Source: Atopomonas sediminilitoris
GTDB taxonomy: Bacteria > Pseudomonadota > Gammaproteobacteria > Pseudomonadales > Pseudomonadaceae
Length of the DNA: 64,000 nucleotides
Reading direction: 5' to 3'
NCBI RefSeq assembly: GCF_022601735.1
Contig: NZ_JAKUMM010000006.1
Location: forward strand, 147,340-211,339
In this document: positions 8,623 through 18,508 of the stretch, piece after piece
Position numbering within the stretch: position 1 is the first letter of the stretch
How the letters are laid out: each line of letters begins with the position of its first letter
Translations under genes and position numbers: made by a program
The notes under the pieces: generated by a model
Told to the model about the DNA's origin: nothing
Database searches by the model: none
The model's input: the letters and a program-made list of their open reading frames with translations, nothing else

Positions 8623-9294
8623 ATGAGCGTGCACCAGAACTCTCGCCTCGGTCAGTTACTGCTGGCGAAAAAACTCATCACCCCCATCCAGCTGGAAGCC
8701 GCGATCCATGCACAGCGCAACAGCGGCTTACGTCTGGGTGAAATACTCTTACAACAAGGCCTGCTTAGCGAAGCGCAGCTGAAAAAGGCACTGCGCAAAC
8801 AGTCCAACTTACGCTTAGCCGCCACCATGATCGCAGCGCTGCTCGCTCCCTTTCAAATGGCCAGCGCCGATATACAGCGCCTGCCGACGCACAGCTACAG
8901 CCAGCAACTGGGCAAAGGCTTAGTTCCCATGAGCGACGAAGAGCTGGGCGATGTCAGCGCACAAGGCTTAGACTCCGCGCTGCAGGGCTTGTTTTTGAAC
9001 GCCGAAAAAGGCGATGGCGTGGCGGTCATTCAGCAGCTGAGCAAACTGGTCATGCCAGCGCTGGATGCACTAGAGGCGGAAACCACCCTGCGCGACGTGC
9101 AATACGACACGCAAAAGCTGACTTCCACCCTCAATACCGACGGCTCAATTAACGTACGCCTACCCAGCTCTATCGGCGAAATGCGTTTTGACAATATTCG
9201 CGTCAAAGGCGCCGACACCAGCCAAAGCTTTGGCTCGCTCAGCCTGCACGATATAGATCTGTCACAAGCGAGCTTAAAGATCAGCTTGCGCTAA
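8623..9294 (+). CDS. MshEN/PilB-N-domain protein with C-terminal exported-like region
   Basis: 223 residues, function unknown. Residues 1-65 (RLGQLLLAKKLITPIQLEAA ... RLGEILLQQGLLSEAQLKKAL) contain the two-repeat motif of the MshEN / type II secretion GspE N-terminal domain. In some PilB/MshE ATPases this domain binds cyclic di-GMP. A hydrophobic stretch LAATMIAALLAPFQMASA (about 67-84) follows, then a polar C-terminal region that I do not recognise. There is no ATPase domain, so it cannot be a pilus motor. The position between the antiporter and rplS matches a conserved hypothetical gene in P. aeruginosa. The hydrophobic stretch could be an internal membrane anchor. No strong Shine-Dalgarno sequence is visible before the ATG. 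Confidence 0.7.
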   Translation: MSVHQNSRLGQLLLAKKLITPIQLEAAIHAQRNSGLRLGEILLQQGLLSEAQLKKALRKQSNLRLAATMIAALLAPFQMASADIQRLPTHSYSQQLGKGLVPMSDEELGDVSAQGLDSALQGLFLNAEKGDGVAVIQQLSKLVMPALDALEAETTLRDVQYDTQKLTSTLNTDGSINVRLPSSIGEMRFDNIRVKGADTSQSFGSLSLHDIDLSQASLKISLR

Positions 9295-9302
9295 GGCACA
9301 AC

Positions 9303-9336
9303 ACACAAAGCCTCGGCCACAGCCGAGGCTTTGTGT
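9303..9336. terminator. bidirectional terminator
   Basis: A stem of about 15 bp centred on GCCTCGGC-CACA-GCCGAGGC lies 9 bases after the MshEN gene. The flanks are only moderately T-rich (CTTTGTGTT). Confidence 0.65.
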
Positions 9337-9385
9337 TACCCCAGCAGCCAGCACAGCCAGCGGCGCTTCAAGATATCGCGGACAC

Positions 9386-9413
9386 AAAAAAAGCAGCCGA
9401 AGCTGCTTTTTTT
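9386..9413. terminator. terminator of the rplS operon
   Basis: AGCAGC-CGAA-GCTGCT with seven A on one side and seven T on the other. It can act in both directions and ends the minus-strand rplS transcript. Confidence 0.9.
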
Positions 9414-9426
9414 AACCGACCAAAAC

Positions 9427-9777
9427 TTAGGCCAGTTTTTCCTTAATACGGGCAGCCTTACCAGACAGCGCGCGCAGGTAGTACAACTTAGCTTGACGCA
9501 CATCACCGCGACGCTTAACAGCCAGACTGTCAACCAGCGGGCTGTAAGTCTGGAAAGTACGCTCAACGCCGACACCGTTAGAGATTTTACGCACGGTGAA
9601 AGCACTGTTCAGACCACGGTTACGCTTAGCGATAACCACGCCTTCGAACGCCTGCAGACGCTCACGATCACCTTCCTTTACCTTTACCTGCACGATAACG
9701 GTGTCGCCAGGGGCGAAGGTTGGGATCTCTTTAGTCATCTGTTCAGCTTCGATCTGCTGAATGATTTTGTTAGTCAT
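9427..9777 (-). CDS. rplS: 50S ribosomal protein L19
   Basis: 116 residues, the normal length. L19 sits at the 30S-50S interface of the ribosome. The family segments [39 protein letters not shown] and a basic end ([14 protein letters not shown]) are all present. It is the last gene of the rpsP-rimM-trmD-rplS operon, 41 bases after trmD, and is followed by a strong intrinsic terminator. The start is supported by a good Shine-Dalgarno sequence (TAGGAGC) upstream. Confidence 0.98.
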   Translation of the reverse strand: MTNKIIQQIEAEQMTKEIPTFAPGDTVIVQVKVKEGDRERLQAFEGVVIAKRNRGLNSAFTVRKISNGVGVERTFQTYSPLVDSLAVKRRGDVRQAKLYYLRALSGKAARIKEKLA

Positions 9778-9818
9778 GTTACTGCTCCTAAGACCGGCCT
9801 TAGCCTGCCATCGATACG

Positions 9819-10562
9819 TTAACTATCGTTCTGCAGGCGGAGATATTCCGCCAACAGCTTTTGTTCTTCTCCAGAAAGCGAGCGACTTTCCAGAAGATCA
9901 GCGCGACGTTCGGCTGTGCGGCCCAAAGACTGCATCAGGCGCCAGCGCCGGATATGCTCATGATTGCCGCTGAGCAGCACATCAGGAACACGCTTGTCCG
10001 CATAGACCTCAGGCCTTGTGTAGTGCGGACAATCGAGCAGGCCGTCGGTAAACGAATCCTCCTCGGCGGAGTCCACGTGCCCCAATGCCCCGGGTAGCAA
10101 GCGTGTTACCGCGTCAATCAGCACCATGGCTGGCAGCTCACCGCCAGACAGGACGTAATCGCCAATCGACCATTCTTCATCAACGTGCGCCTCAATAAAG
10201 CGCTCATCAATGCCTTCATAGCGACCCGCAATCAGAATCAATGACTCCGATGTTGCCAGTTCGCGCACCGCCGCCTGGCGCAAGGTACGCCCCTGCGGCG
10301 ACAGATAAATCACTTTAGCTTGTGCGCCGGCTGCCTCTTTAGCACAAGCCAAGGCTCGCTCTAAAGGCTGCATCTTCATCACCATGCCAGGACCACCACC
10401 GAAGGGGCGATCATCGACAGTCTGGTGACGATCCTCAGTGAAATCGCGTGGATTACAGCAATGCAACGTCAGCAGACCTTGCTTCACTGCACGGCTGGTT
10501 ATGCCGTATTCACTGATTGCCGCGAACATCTCTGGAAAGATGCTGATGACTGAAACGTGCAT
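9819..10562 (-). CDS. trmD: tRNA (guanine-N1-)-methyltransferase
   Basis: It methylates G37 of tRNAs that read CNN codons, using S-adenosylmethionine, which prevents frameshifting. I chose the ATG at 10562 ([13 protein letters not shown], 247 residues), five bases after the rimM stop with GAGG in front; the longer frame from 10586 would overlap rimM. The SPOUT-fold trefoil-knot motifs [13 protein letters not shown] and [15 protein letters not shown] bind SAM, and the catalytic Asp region [18 protein letters not shown] is intact. It is the third gene of the rpsP operon. Confidence 0.97.
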   Translation of the reverse strand: MHVSVISIFPEMFAAISEYGITSRAVKQGLLTLHCCNPRDFTEDRHQTVDDRPFGGGPGMVMKMQPLERALACAKEAAGAQAKVIYLSPQGRTLRQAAVRELATSESLILIAGRYEGIDERFIEAHVDEEWSIGDYVLSGGELPAMVLIDAVTRLLPGALGHVDSAEEDSFTDGLLDCPHYTRPEVYADKRVPDVLLSGNHEHIRRWRLMQSLGRTAERRADLLESRSLSGEEQKLLAEYLRLQNDS

Positions 10563-10567
10563 ACGCC

Positions 10568-11107
10568 TCAGAAGTCCGCATCCCAATCGACCAGCATAGT
10601 GCCGGCCGCCAGATCGATATTCAGCACAAACTGCCCAGGCAGATAAGGCAACAGACGCTCACGTCCATCGACACTCCCCGAGCAGGGCTTGATCAACATG
10701 ACATCATTGGAGCCGGTTTCTTGCAGGCTATCCACCTGCCCAAGTAACTCGCCCGACTGATTGGTTACGGTTAAACCAATCAATTGGTGCCAGTAGTACT
10801 CATCGGCTTGCAACGAAGGCAACTGATCTGCAGGCAGAATAATTTCAAAACCTGCGTATTCGCGCGCCACTTCACGATCATCGACACCTTTTAGGTGTGC
10901 GACCAAGGTATTGCCATGTGCGCGAATTTTGTCGACCTGAACCTGCCGCAGTTCTCCGTCACGGCGAATTTGCCATTGACGATAATCCAGCAGGTTTTCC
11001 ATCGGATCGGTAAAGGAATGCACCTTGACCCACCCTTGGATGCCGTACACCGTGGTTATCTTACCGAGAACAACGTGTGCCTCGTTGGCGCCAGGTGTAC
11101 CAGCCAT
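10568..11107 (-). CDS. rimM: ribosome maturation factor RimM
   Basis: 179 residues. It assists late 16S rRNA processing and assembly of the 30S head near S19. The N-terminal RimM barrel begins [20 protein letters not shown], and a C-terminal PRC barrel covers about residues 95-175 ([13 protein letters not shown] ... [14 protein letters not shown]). It lies 6 bases after rpsP and 5 bases before the trmD start, so translation is likely coupled within the operon. Confidence 0.97.
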   Translation of the reverse strand: MAGTPGANEAHVVLGKITTVYGIQGWVKVHSFTDPMENLLDYRQWQIRRDGELRQVQVDKIRAHGNTLVAHLKGVDDREVAREYAGFEIILPADQLPSLQADEYYWHQLIGLTVTNQSGELLGQVDSLQETGSNDVMLIKPCSGSVDGRERLLPYLPGQFVLNIDLAAGTMLVDWDADF

Positions 11108-11113
11108 AGTCTT

Positions 11114-11365
11114 TTAAGCAGCAGCCTGGGCAGCGTCTTTCAACAGCTTAGCTACACGCTCAGAGGGCTGTGCACCCTGGCTCAGCCAGTAGTTCACGCG
11201 CTCTTGGTTGACGTTCAGACGCTCTTCAGCACCCGAAGCAACCGGATTAAAGAAACCTACACGCTCAACAAAACGACCGTCACGGGCGTTGCGGCTGTTG
11301 GTTACAGTCAGGTGGTAGAAGGGACGCTTCTTAGAGCCACCACGAGCAAGACGAATGGTTACCAT
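11114..11365 (-). CDS. rpsP: 30S ribosomal protein S16
   Basis: 83 residues, the normal length. The product begins [19 protein letters not shown] and contains [18 protein letters not shown], both diagnostic of S16, an assembly protein that binds 16S rRNA. It is the first gene of the rpsP-rimM-trmD-rplS operon and is separated from ffh by 142 bases that should hold the operon promoter and a leader hairpin. Confidence 0.98.
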   Translation of the reverse strand: MVTIRLARGGSKKRPFYHLTVTNSRNARDGRFVERVGFFNPVASGAEERLNVNQERVNYWLSQGAQPSERVAKLLKDAAQAAA

Positions 11366-11430
11366 GTGAATTTGGTCCTATAGTCGGCGATTCACGAAAA
11401 TACGAATACGCTGGGCCCATGGCCCGAAAG

Positions 11431-11456
11431 GCCGCACATTCTAAGGAATATGCGGC
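11431..11456 (-). promoter_or_regulatory. hairpin upstream of rpsP (leader or terminator)
   Basis: GCCGCATATT and AATGTGCGGC form a 10-bp stem (one G-U) with a 6-base loop, 66 bases before rpsP. There is no T-run. It may be a leader structure of the ribosomal-protein operon or the end of the ffh transcript. Confidence 0.3.
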
Positions 11457-11507
11457 TGTTTGCAAACTGCTTTTTTACCTCAATCATGACGACTGACGTA
11501 CGGCAGT

Positions 11508-12884
11508 TTATTTTAGCTTTGGCATACCGCCGGGAAGCATCCCGCCCATGCCGCGCATCATTTTAGCCATGCCGCCTTTGGCGGTGACTTTCTTCATCAT
11601 TTTCTGCATTTGCTTGTGCTGTTTGATCAGGCGACCAATGTCTTGCACTTGCGTGCCCGAGCCCAGCGCAATGCGGCGCTTACGCGAGCCGCTAATAATG
11701 TCGGGATTGCGCCGCTCAGCGGGGGTCATCGAGTTGATAATGGCCTCCATCTGCACAAACTGCTTGCCGGCGGTGTCTTGCACACCATCCATCTTGGCCA
11801 GATTAACCCCACCCAACATCGGCAGTTTTTCCATCAGCGAGCCAAGCCCACCCATGCTTTTCATTTGTTGCAGCTGATCGCGGAAGTCTTCGAGATCGAA
11901 GCCTTTGCCTTTCTTCAGCTTCTTGGTGAGCTTCTCGGCTTTCTCACGATCCAGTGTTTGTTCGGCCTGCTCAATCAGGCTGAGCATATCGCCCATGCCG
12001 AGAATGCGCGAAGCGACACGGTCTGGATGGAACGGCTCGAGCGCCTCGGTCTTCTCCCCCATACCGAGGAACTTGATCGGCTTGCCGGTAATCTGTCGCA
12101 CCGACAAGGCCGCACCACCACGCGCGTCACCATCCACTTTAGTCAGCACCACGCCCGTCAGCGGTAGCGCCTCATTAAAGGCACGCGCGGTATTGGCGGC
12201 ATCCTGACCGGTCATGGCATCAACCACGAACAGCGTTTCAATCGGCTTGATCGCAGCATGCAGGGCTTTGATTTCGCCCATCATTTCTTCGTCGATATGC
12301 AAGCGACCTGCGGTATCGAGGATCAGCACATCGACAAATTTCAGCTTGGCTTCTTTAATCGCAGCTTCGGCAATCGCCAAAGGCTTTTGCTCGGCGGACG
12401 AGGGAAAGAATGTCGCGCCCACTTCGCCGGCCAGTGTTTCCAGCTGCTTGATGGCCGCTGGGCGATAAACGTCAGCACTGGCTACCATCACCGACTTTTT
12501 CTTACGCTCTTTTAAAAAGCGCGCCAGCTTGGCCACCGTGGTGGTTTTACCTGCCCCCTGCAAACCTGCCATCAAAATAACCGCTGGCGGCTGGGCATTT
12601 AAGGCCAAGTCTTCGTTGGCCGCCCCCATCAAGCTTTCAAGCTCGGCCCGCACGATTTTGACGAAGGCCTGACCAGGCGTCAGGCTCTTGGAAACTTCCG
12701 TGCCGACCGCGCGCTCTTTGATGCGCGCGACAAAGTCTTTAACTACCGGCAGCGCGACATCGGCCTCCAACAGAGCCATGCGCACTTCACGCAGGGTGTC
12801 CTTGATATTGTCTTCCGTCAGCTTCGCTTGTCCGGTGACATGGCGCAGCGTGTGGGAAAGACGGTCTGTTAGATTCTCAAACAT
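11508..12884 (-). CDS. ffh: signal recognition particle protein Ffh
   Basis: The GTPase subunit of SRP. It binds 4.5S RNA and signal sequences and delivers nascent membrane proteins to FtsY. I chose the ATG at 12884 (MFENLTDRLSHTLRHVTGQ, 458 residues); a longer frame would add 40 residues foreign to the family. The four-helix N domain (1-90), the G domain with GLQGAGKTTT, DTAGR and TKVDGDARGGAAL, and a Met-rich M domain at the C-terminus (MQKMMKKVTAKGGMAKMMRG) are complete. It is divergent from ypjD. Confidence 0.98.
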   Translation of the reverse strand: MFENLTDRLSHTLRHVTGQAKLTEDNIKDTLREVRMALLEADVALPVVKDFVARIKERAVGTEVSKSLTPGQAFVKIVRAELESLMGAANEDLALNAQPPAVILMAGLQGAGKTTTVAKLARFLKERKKKSVMVASADVYRPAAIKQLETLAGEVGATFFPSSAEQKPLAIAEAAIKEAKLKFVDVLILDTAGRLHIDEEMMGEIKALHAAIKPIETLFVVDAMTGQDAANTARAFNEALPLTGVVLTKVDGDARGGAALSVRQITGKPIKFLGMGEKTEALEPFHPDRVASRILGMGDMLSLIEQAEQTLDREKAEKLTKKLKKGKGFDLEDFRDQLQQMKSMGGLGSLMEKLPMLGGVNLAKMDGVQDTAGKQFVQMEAIINSMTPAERRNPDIISGSRKRRIALGSGTQVQDIGRLIKQHKQMQKMMKKVTAKGGMAKMMRGMGGMLPGGMPKLK

Positions 12885-13032
12885 GGCGCAATCCTGGCCG
12901 ATAGTGGCAAATACGAGAGCGCGCATTATACGCAGCTCCCTGCTCAGCGTCAGGCCTGTCTGCCAAGAGGCTTTCCCAGCTTTCGACGGTGTGCGAAGAT
13001 TCACCCTCTTGGCACGCTGACCACAAGGATCT

Positions 13033-13833
13033 ATGCAGCCCCTTTTCCCCAGCCTGACCGCCGCACTACTGTACGGCCTCGCAGGCCTTTATCAGGCTAA
13101 CCGCCTGCATGCACGACAAGCCCCCAACAAGCGCCTGCTGCTGGGCTTGGGCATGCTGGCACTGCTCGCCCACCTCATTAGTCTGCCCGGGCATTTAGTC
13201 AGCGCCGAGGGCCTTAATCTCGACTTTTTTAATGCCGGTTCGCTGATTGCCGCCTGCATCATCATGATGGGCGTGCTGTGCTGCGTCACCCAGCCGCTGG
13301 AAAACCTACTGGTTTTATTGTTCCCCATTGGCTTGGTCACTGTGTTGCTGGCGCAGTTTATCCCTGAAGGACAAGGCTTGGTCATCCCCGAGAGCCAAGG
13401 CTTGCTACTGCATATTTTGCTGTCGGTGATGGCTTACGGCTTGCTGTCGATTGCCATGCTGCAGTCGCTGCTACTGCTGATCCAAGACCGCCAGCTCAAG
13501 CTAAAACACCCATCCGGCATCATTCGCAACTTCCCGCCCCTGCAAACCATGGAGCAGCTGCTGTTTGCCATGCTCTGGTGTGGCTGGCTGCTGTTAACTG
13601 CAGCGCTGGTATCAGGCTGGATGTTTGTCGATGACTTGTTTGCCCAACATGTGGCGCACAAGACCTTTCTCTCGCTGCTGGCTTGGCTGGTGTTTGCCGC
13701 CTTGCTATGGGGCCGCCACTATTTAGGCTGGCGCGGCAATAAAGCCATTCGCCTGACCTTAGCCGGGTTTGTACTGCTGATGCTGGCCTATTTCGGCAGT
13801 AAGTTAGTCCGCGAATTTATTCTCCACATCTGA
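13033..13833 (+). CDS. ypjD: YpjD-type cytochrome c assembly family membrane protein
   Basis: 266 residues with about eight hydrophobic segments. It resembles the CcsA/CcmC-like family called YpjD, usually found next to ffh and a CorC-type gene. Its role is not settled: family members carry a haem-handling protein fold, but YpjD has not been shown to export haem. His residues suited to haem ligation occur near the C-terminal helices (DDLFAQHVAHKTFLSL). AAGGAT lies before the ATG. It is followed after 13 bases by the CorC-type gene, probably in one operon. Confidence 0.8.
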   Translation: MQPLFPSLTAALLYGLAGLYQANRLHARQAPNKRLLLGLGMLALLAHLISLPGHLVSAEGLNLDFFNAGSLIAACIIMMGVLCCVTQPLENLLVLLFPIGLVTVLLAQFIPEGQGLVIPESQGLLLHILLSVMAYGLLSIAMLQSLLLLIQDRQLKLKHPSGIIRNFPPLQTMEQLLFAMLWCGWLLLTAALVSGWMFVDDLFAQHVAHKTFLSLLAWLVFAALLWGRHYLGWRGNKAIRLTLAGFVLLMLAYFGSKLVREFILHI

Positions 13834-13846
13834 GGAATTACCCACG

Positions 13847-15148
13847 GTGAACGAACTTCACCCCGCCTTGCAGATCGGCTTGCTGATTCTGCTTTTGGCT
13901 CTGTCTGCTTTTTTCTCGAGCTCCGAAACCGGCATGCTCAGTCTTAATCGCTACCGCCTAAAACACATGGCCAACGAAGGGCACGCTGGTGCCAAGCGCG
14001 CGCACGCGCTGCTGCAGCGGCCTGACCGCTTGCTCGGCACCATCTTGGTCGGCAACAACATCGTCAACATTCTCGCCGCCTCCATCTCGACCGTGATTGC
14101 GGTGCAGCTGTGGGGCGAAGCCGGCATCGCCATTGCCACCGCCATGTTGACCGTGGCGGTACTGATTTTTGGTGAGATCACACCAAAGACCCTGGCCGCT
14201 TTGCGCCCTGAGGCCGTCGCGTTTCCTGCCTCTATCGTGCTGACTTTTTTGCAGCGTGTACTGTATCCCGTGGTGTGGCTGGCCAACTTCCTCAGCAATG
14301 GCCTGCTGCGCTTATTCGGCGTAGACACCAAAGCCAAGGCTAAAGACAGCCTCTCCGCCGAAGAACTACGCACGGTCGTCGATGAGTCCGGCCATGAGTT
14401 ACCGGCCAATCGCCAGAGCATGCTCTTAGGGATTTTGGATCTCGAAAAGGTGTCGGTGAACGACATCATGATCCCGCGCAATGAGGTGTTTGGCATCGAC
14501 CTCAATGACGACATGGACCGCATCATCACCCTGTTGCGCACCACGACCTACACGCGCTTGCCGGTGTATCGCGGCGACATCAACCATGTCGAAGGCATCA
14601 TCCACATGCGCCAAATTGCGCGCCTGTTGACACGCAACCAACTCGATAAAGAGTCGCTGCTCGAAGCCTGCCATGAGCCGTATTTCGTCCCCGAGAGCAC
14701 ACCACTCTCGACCCAGCTATTTAACTTTCAAAAGCAAAAGCGCCGCATCGCCATTGTCGTGGATGAATACGGCGATGTGATTGGCATTGTGACCTTGGAG
14801 GATTTGCTGGAAGAAATCGTCGGCGAATTCAGCAACCAAGACGCGCTGCGCAACCCCGATATTCACCCGCAAGAAGACGGCACCCAAGTGATCGACGGCG
14901 GCGCCAACATTCGCGACGTTAACAAAACCTTGGGCTGGCACTTACCCAGCGACGGGCCGAAAACGCTCAATGGCTTAATCACCGAAGCGCTAGAGCAAAT
15001 CCCCGACAACAACGTGTGCTTACGGGTTGGCCCGTACTGCATGGAAATCCTGCAAGTGGCCGATAACCGCGTGCGCAATGTGCGCGTTTGGGAGCTACGC
15101 AACACGCCCGCCAAACAAATGCACGCCCCCAGCGAAGCTAGCGAGTAA
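13847..15148 (+). CDS. HlyC/CorC (CNNM) family transporter-like protein
   Basis: 433 residues starting at GTG 13847. Residues 1-180 form a DUF21/CNNM transmembrane domain (ALSAFFSSSETGMLSLNRYRLKHM is the conserved start). A CBS-domain pair follows (about 200-325; IMIPRNEVFGIDL and VDEYGDVIGIVTLEDLLEEI), then a CorC_HlyC domain at the end. CNNM/CorC proteins take part in Mg2+/Co2+ efflux or its control. It is close to the family called CorB/YfjD. Its last 11 bases overlap the end of the convergent SGNH hydrolase gene. Confidence 0.88.
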   Translation: MNELHPALQIGLLILLLALSAFFSSSETGMLSLNRYRLKHMANEGHAGAKRAHALLQRPDRLLGTILVGNNIVNILAASISTVIAVQLWGEAGIAIATAMLTVAVLIFGEITPKTLAALRPEAVAFPASIVLTFLQRVLYPVVWLANFLSNGLLRLFGVDTKAKAKDSLSAEELRTVVDESGHELPANRQSMLLGILDLEKVSVNDIMIPRNEVFGIDLNDDMDRIITLLRTTTYTRLPVYRGDINHVEGIIHMRQIARLLTRNQLDKESLLEACHEPYFVPESTPLSTQLFNFQKQKRRIAIVVDEYGDVIGIVTLEDLLEEIVGEFSNQDALRNPDIHPQEDGTQVIDGGANIRDVNKTLGWHLPSDGPKTLNGLITEALEQIPDNNVCLRVGPYCMEILQVADNRVRNVRVWELRNTPAKQMHAPSEASE

Positions 15149-15860
15149 GCCTAGACGCCACCTGTTGCATCAGCGCTTGCGCCCACACTTGGGCGCCTAG
15201 CGCCGAAGGGTGGTAGCCGTCACGCGCCAAGTACGCCCCACTAAACGGCACCTCGGCATTCACATGCACAGCATCTCGGCGCACGACCAAGCGCTGCAAG
15301 GCGCGATCGAGCAAGTGTGCTCGCCAACCCAATAACTGCCGCAACAACCACGGCAAGGCATGAAAGTGCTGTAACGGCGGCACGGCCGTTAGCCAGATCG
15401 GTGCGGCGCTGCGCGCAGCCAAACCGCTGATAAGGCAATCCATCCCTTGCTGCCAAGCCCTCAGCGAGCTGAAGTGCGTGGTGTCGTTAACCCCGAACAC
15501 CAGACAAATTTGATCGTAATCGTCTTGCACCTGCGGCAGCAGCTCCACCGCCGCCTGCCTTGCAGTGATGCCGTTTTTACCCAGCGCGCGCCAAGCCACC
15601 GGGCGCTGCAAGTGCGCACTCAGCGCCTGCGCTAGCTGCCCCGTTATCGCGTGGGCTTGCGACTCAACGCCCACGCCCGCGACGGGCGACTCACCCAATA
15701 CCAACAAGCGAAAAGGCTGGCCTGCCAACGCCTGCCCGGCCACACCCGTTTGCGGGCCTGCTGCCTCCGGCAAGCGCAAAGCGGTGCGCTTGGTCCACAG
15801 CGCTTGCGGCAAACTGATCGGCAGGCTCGCCAGCAGCGACGCCCACCATAACCACGTCAT
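15138..15860 (-). CDS. SGNH/GDSL-family hydrolase
   Basis: 240 residues. A hydrophobic N-terminus ([17 protein letters not shown]) suggests membrane anchoring or export. Block I is GESPVAGVG, with Glu in place of Asp in the GDS motif but the serine kept. Block III is GVND and block V is DGYHPS, giving the Asp-His part of the triad. It is likely an esterase or acyl hydrolase with unknown substrate. The start overlaps the end of purT by 4 bases (ATGA), so it is translationally coupled at the end of the nudL-purT operon. The 3' end overlaps the corC-like gene by 11 bases. Confidence 0.8.
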   Translation of the reverse strand: MTWLWWASLLASLPISLPQALWTKRTALRLPEAAGPQTGVAGQALAGQPFRLLVLGESPVAGVGVESQAHAITGQLAQALSAHLQRPVAWRALGKNGITARQAAVELLPQVQDDYDQICLVFGVNDTTHFSSLRAWQQGMDCLISGLAARSAAPIWLTAVPPLQHFHALPWLLRQLLGWRAHLLDRALQRLVVRRDAVHVNAEVPFSGAYLARDGYHPSALGAQVWAQALMQQVASRLTR

Positions 15861-17038
15861 AACGTAACGCTCACCTGAGTCGCCACCTGCCGCGCCTTGG
15901 CCCGCGCCTGCTCAATATCATCGGCCAGCGCCAGCCCAACCCCCATGCGACGCTCACCATTAACGTAAGGCTTACCGAACAAACGCAACGCGGTGTCGGG
16001 CACGGCCAGCGCCGCCGCCAAGTTGCCGAAGCTCACCTGTTCGGATTGTCCCGCAACCAAAATGACCGCTGAAGCGGCGGGCCCCAACTGACGAATCTGC
16101 GGAATCGGCAAGCCTAAGATCGCTCGTGCGTGCAGGGCAAACTCGGATAAATCCTGCGAAATCAAAGTCACCATACCGGTATCGTGCGGGCGCGGTGAAA
16201 CCTCGCTAAACCACACCTGATCGCCCTTGATAAACAGCTCGACACCAAACAAGCCGCGCCCACCCAGTGCCTCGGTAATGCACGCAGCAATACGCTCAGA
16301 CTCTGCCTGCGCCACCGCGCTCATGGCTTGTGGCTGCCAAGACTCGTGATAGTCGCCACCCACTTGGCGATGGCCAACTGGGGCACAAAAACAAGTGCCA
16401 TCGCGGTGACGCACCGTCAGCAGGGTGATTTCGTAATCAAAATCGATGAAACCCTCGACAATCACCCGCCCCTGCCCCGCGCGACCGCCCGCTTGGGCAT
16501 ATTCCCAGGCTGGCAGCATGTCATCAGCGCTGCGCAACACACTCTGTCCTTTGCCCGAGGAGCTCATTACCGGCTTAACCACACACGGAAAACCTAGTGC
16601 CGCGACCGCGGCTTGATACGCAGGCAAATCATCGGCAAAGCGATACGGTGAAGTCGGCAAGCCCAACTCATCAGCCGCCAAGCGCCGAATCCCCTCACGA
16701 TCCATGGTCAATTGCGCCGCGCGCGCGGTGGGCACGACGGTGTAACCCTCAGACTCCAGCTCTACCAAGGTCGCGGTGGCGATGGCTTCGATTTCCGGCA
16801 CGATGTAGTGCGGCTGCTCTTGCTCAATCACCGCACGCAGCGCTGCGCCATCGAGCATATTGATCACATGACTGCGATGCGCCACTTGCATCGCCGGGGC
16901 ATTGGCGTAACGGTCAACCGCGATCACCTCAACGCCTAAGCGCTGGAGCTCAATCGCCACCTCTTTGCCCAGTTCGCCGCTGCCACAAAGTAAAACACGC
17001 GTTGCGCTCGCACTCAGCGGCGTCCCAAGAGTTGGCAT
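15857..17038 (-). CDS. purT: formate-dependent phosphoribosylglycinamide formyltransferase
   Basis: 393 residues. It formylates glycinamide ribonucleotide with formate and ATP, an alternative to PurN in purine synthesis. The N-terminal domain has the [20 protein letters not shown] loop, and the ATP-grasp domain includes [12 protein letters not shown] and [13 protein letters not shown]. It lies 9 bases after the DUF1289 gene and is coupled to the SGNH hydrolase downstream. The order matches the Pseudomonas purT neighbourhood. Confidence 0.96.
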   Translation of the reverse strand: MPTLGTPLSASATRVLLCGSGELGKEVAIELQRLGVEVIAVDRYANAPAMQVAHRSHVINMLDGAALRAVIEQEQPHYIVPEIEAIATATLVELESEGYTVVPTARAAQLTMDREGIRRLAADELGLPTSPYRFADDLPAYQAAVAALGFPCVVKPVMSSSGKGQSVLRSADDMLPAWEYAQAGGRAGQGRVIVEGFIDFDYEITLLTVRHRDGTCFCAPVGHRQVGGDYHESWQPQAMSAVAQAESERIAACITEALGGRGLFGVELFIKGDQVWFSEVSPRPHDTGMVTLISQDLSEFALHARAILGLPIPQIRQLGPAASAVILVAGQSEQVSFGNLAAALAVPDTALRLFGKPYVNGERRMGVGLALADDIEQARAKARQVATQVSVTL

Positions 17039-17047
17039 CTTCGTTCC

Positions 17048-17251
17048 TTATCGTGCGGTTGGCGTCGCCAAAAACTGACCACGCGCCAAGGTGCGCTCGT
17101 GACACAGGCGTAACACGGCACGCTTTTCATCGTTATTCATGCGCCCCCAGCGGGTGATTTCTTCACCGGTGCGCTGGCAGCCGATACAGATATTGTCGTC
17201 ATCCAGCGCACACACGGACACGCAAGGTGACTTCACCGGCAGCACGCTCAT
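17048..17251 (-). CDS. DUF1289 small cysteine-rich protein
   Basis: 67 residues with four conserved cysteines (10, 14, 22 and 25: [11 protein letters not shown]...ICIGCQRT), followed by an EITRW segment typical of DUF1289. The cysteines could bind zinc or an iron-sulfur cluster; the function is unknown. The start overlaps the end of the carbonic-anhydrase-like gene by 4 bases (ATGA), so expression is coupled. Confidence 0.88.
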   Translation of the reverse strand: MSVLPVKSPCVSVCALDDDNICIGCQRTGEEITRWGRMNNDEKRAVLRLCHERTLARGQFLATPTAR

Positions 17252-17769
17252 TCGTCGTTCGCCAGCTCGCGGGCGTAGCGCTGCGCGTTATGCACATAGT
17301 GCGCGGCGCTGGCCTCGAGCATTTTCTTCTGCCCTTCGCTGAGCTCGCGCACTACCTTGCCAGGCGAGCCCATCACCAATGAGCCGTCTGGAATTTCCTT
17401 GCCTTCGGGGATCAACGCATTTGCGCCGATAATGCAGTGCTTGCCAATCTTGGCGCCATTGAGCACCACCGTATTGATGCCAATCAGGCTGTAATCGCCC
17501 ACGGTGCAGCCATGCAGCATGGCTTTATGACCGATGGTGACGCCCTGCCCTAAGGTCAGCGGATAACCCATATCGGTGTGCATCACACTGCCATCTTGCA
17601 CATTGCTGTGCTTGCCGATGTGGATCAATTCGTTATCACCGCGCAGCACCACGTTAAACCAAACGCTGGCGCCTTCTTCTAATTTAACCTTGCCGATCAC
17701 ATCGGCACTGGGTGCAATCCAGCTATCGGGATGGCATTCCACGGCCGCTTGGCCAAGACGGTATTTCAT
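17248..17769 (-). CDS. gamma-carbonic anhydrase family protein
   Basis: 173 residues forming a left-handed beta-helix of hexapeptide repeats ([11 protein letters not shown] ... [10 protein letters not shown] ... [15 protein letters not shown]). The histidines in MHTD, IGHK and LHGC are the metal ligands of this trimeric family. Members such as YrdA/PaaY often hydrate CO2 weakly or act as CoA thioesterases. It lies 5 bases after nudL and is coupled to DUF1289. Confidence 0.9.
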   Translation of the reverse strand: MKYRLGQAAVECHPDSWIAPSADVIGKVKLEEGASVWFNVVLRGDNELIHIGKHSNVQDGSVMHTDMGYPLTLGQGVTIGHKAMLHGCTVGDYSLIGINTVVLNGAKIGKHCIIGANALIPEGKEIPDGSLVMGSPGKVVRELSEGQKKMLEASAAHYVHNAQRYARELANDE

Positions 17770-17774
17770 GCGAT

Positions 17775-18380
17775 TTACCTCAAGTGAATGATGTCATGGG
17801 CTGCTGGCGGCTGATGCAAATCAATGGTGGCGCCGTACAGCACGTTGGTTAGCTCAGCAATCATGATCGCGGTCAGCCCCCAGATGCGAAAACCATCAAA
17901 GGTATAACTGGGCACGTACCAGCTTTGTCCTAAGTAATCGATGCGATGGGTGAGCTCGCGCGGGTCATCCCGAAAAAACGCCAGCGGCACTTCAAACACA
18001 TGCGCAATTTCCGCCTCGCTAGGCACCAGCGGCAGCGCCGGCGGCACCAAACCAACCACCGGCGTCACGCGCAAACCAAAACGTGACACCAAAGCACCGA
18101 GGGTGCCCAGCACCTCTACCTGCGCATGCGCCAAGCCGATTTCTTCGTAGGTTTCGCGCAGCGCCGTGGCGATTAAGTCTGCATCTTCCGGGTCACGCCG
18201 CCCGCCGGGAAACGCCACCTCACCACTGTGAGTGGTCAAACTATCGGCGCGCTGCGTGAGGATCAGCGACGGCTCGGCGCCACAGATAATCGGCACCAGA
18301 ACGGCTGCCTCAGGCAAGTGTGGCAAATCAATGCGGCGCGGCTCTAGGGTGCGCATGGTGGCGCGCAAATGCTCAAGCAT
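17775..18380 (-). CDS. nudL: Nudix hydrolase, CoA pyrophosphatase type (NudL)
   Basis: I chose the ATG at 18380 ([20 protein letters not shown], 201 residues) with GAAGGA seven bases upstream; the frame stays open to 18443. The Nudix box with the CoA-type extension is visible: [19 protein letters not shown] followed by [11 protein letters not shown], where the Glu residues bind the metal. Members cleave CoA and acyl-CoA to phosphopantetheine and 3',5'-ADP. It heads the minus-strand run nudL-gamma-CA-DUF1289-purT-SGNH and is divergent from the second Nudix gene. Confidence 0.88.
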   Translation of the reverse strand: MLEHLRATMRTLEPRRIDLPHLPEAAVLVPIICGAEPSLILTQRADSLTTHSGEVAFPGGRRDPEDADLIATALRETYEEIGLAHAQVEVLGTLGALVSRFGLRVTPVVGLVPPALPLVPSEAEIAHVFEVPLAFFRDDPRELTHRIDYLGQSWYVPSYTFDGFRIWGLTAIMIAELTNVLYGATIDLHQPPAAHDIIHLR

Positions 18381-18508
18381 GCTGATGTCCTTCACGTATA
18401 CCTGCATGATTGCATGATTGCCCAGAGCGCCCAAGCCCATCATCCGACTTGCAGGCTACGCCGCTCTGCGCCCAACATGGGCATAACGCCCAAGACACAA
18501 GGTGAACC

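Noticed and set aside
11431..11456. Hairpin before rpsP as a riboswitch
   Set aside because: Too short and simple; no conserved ligand-binding core.
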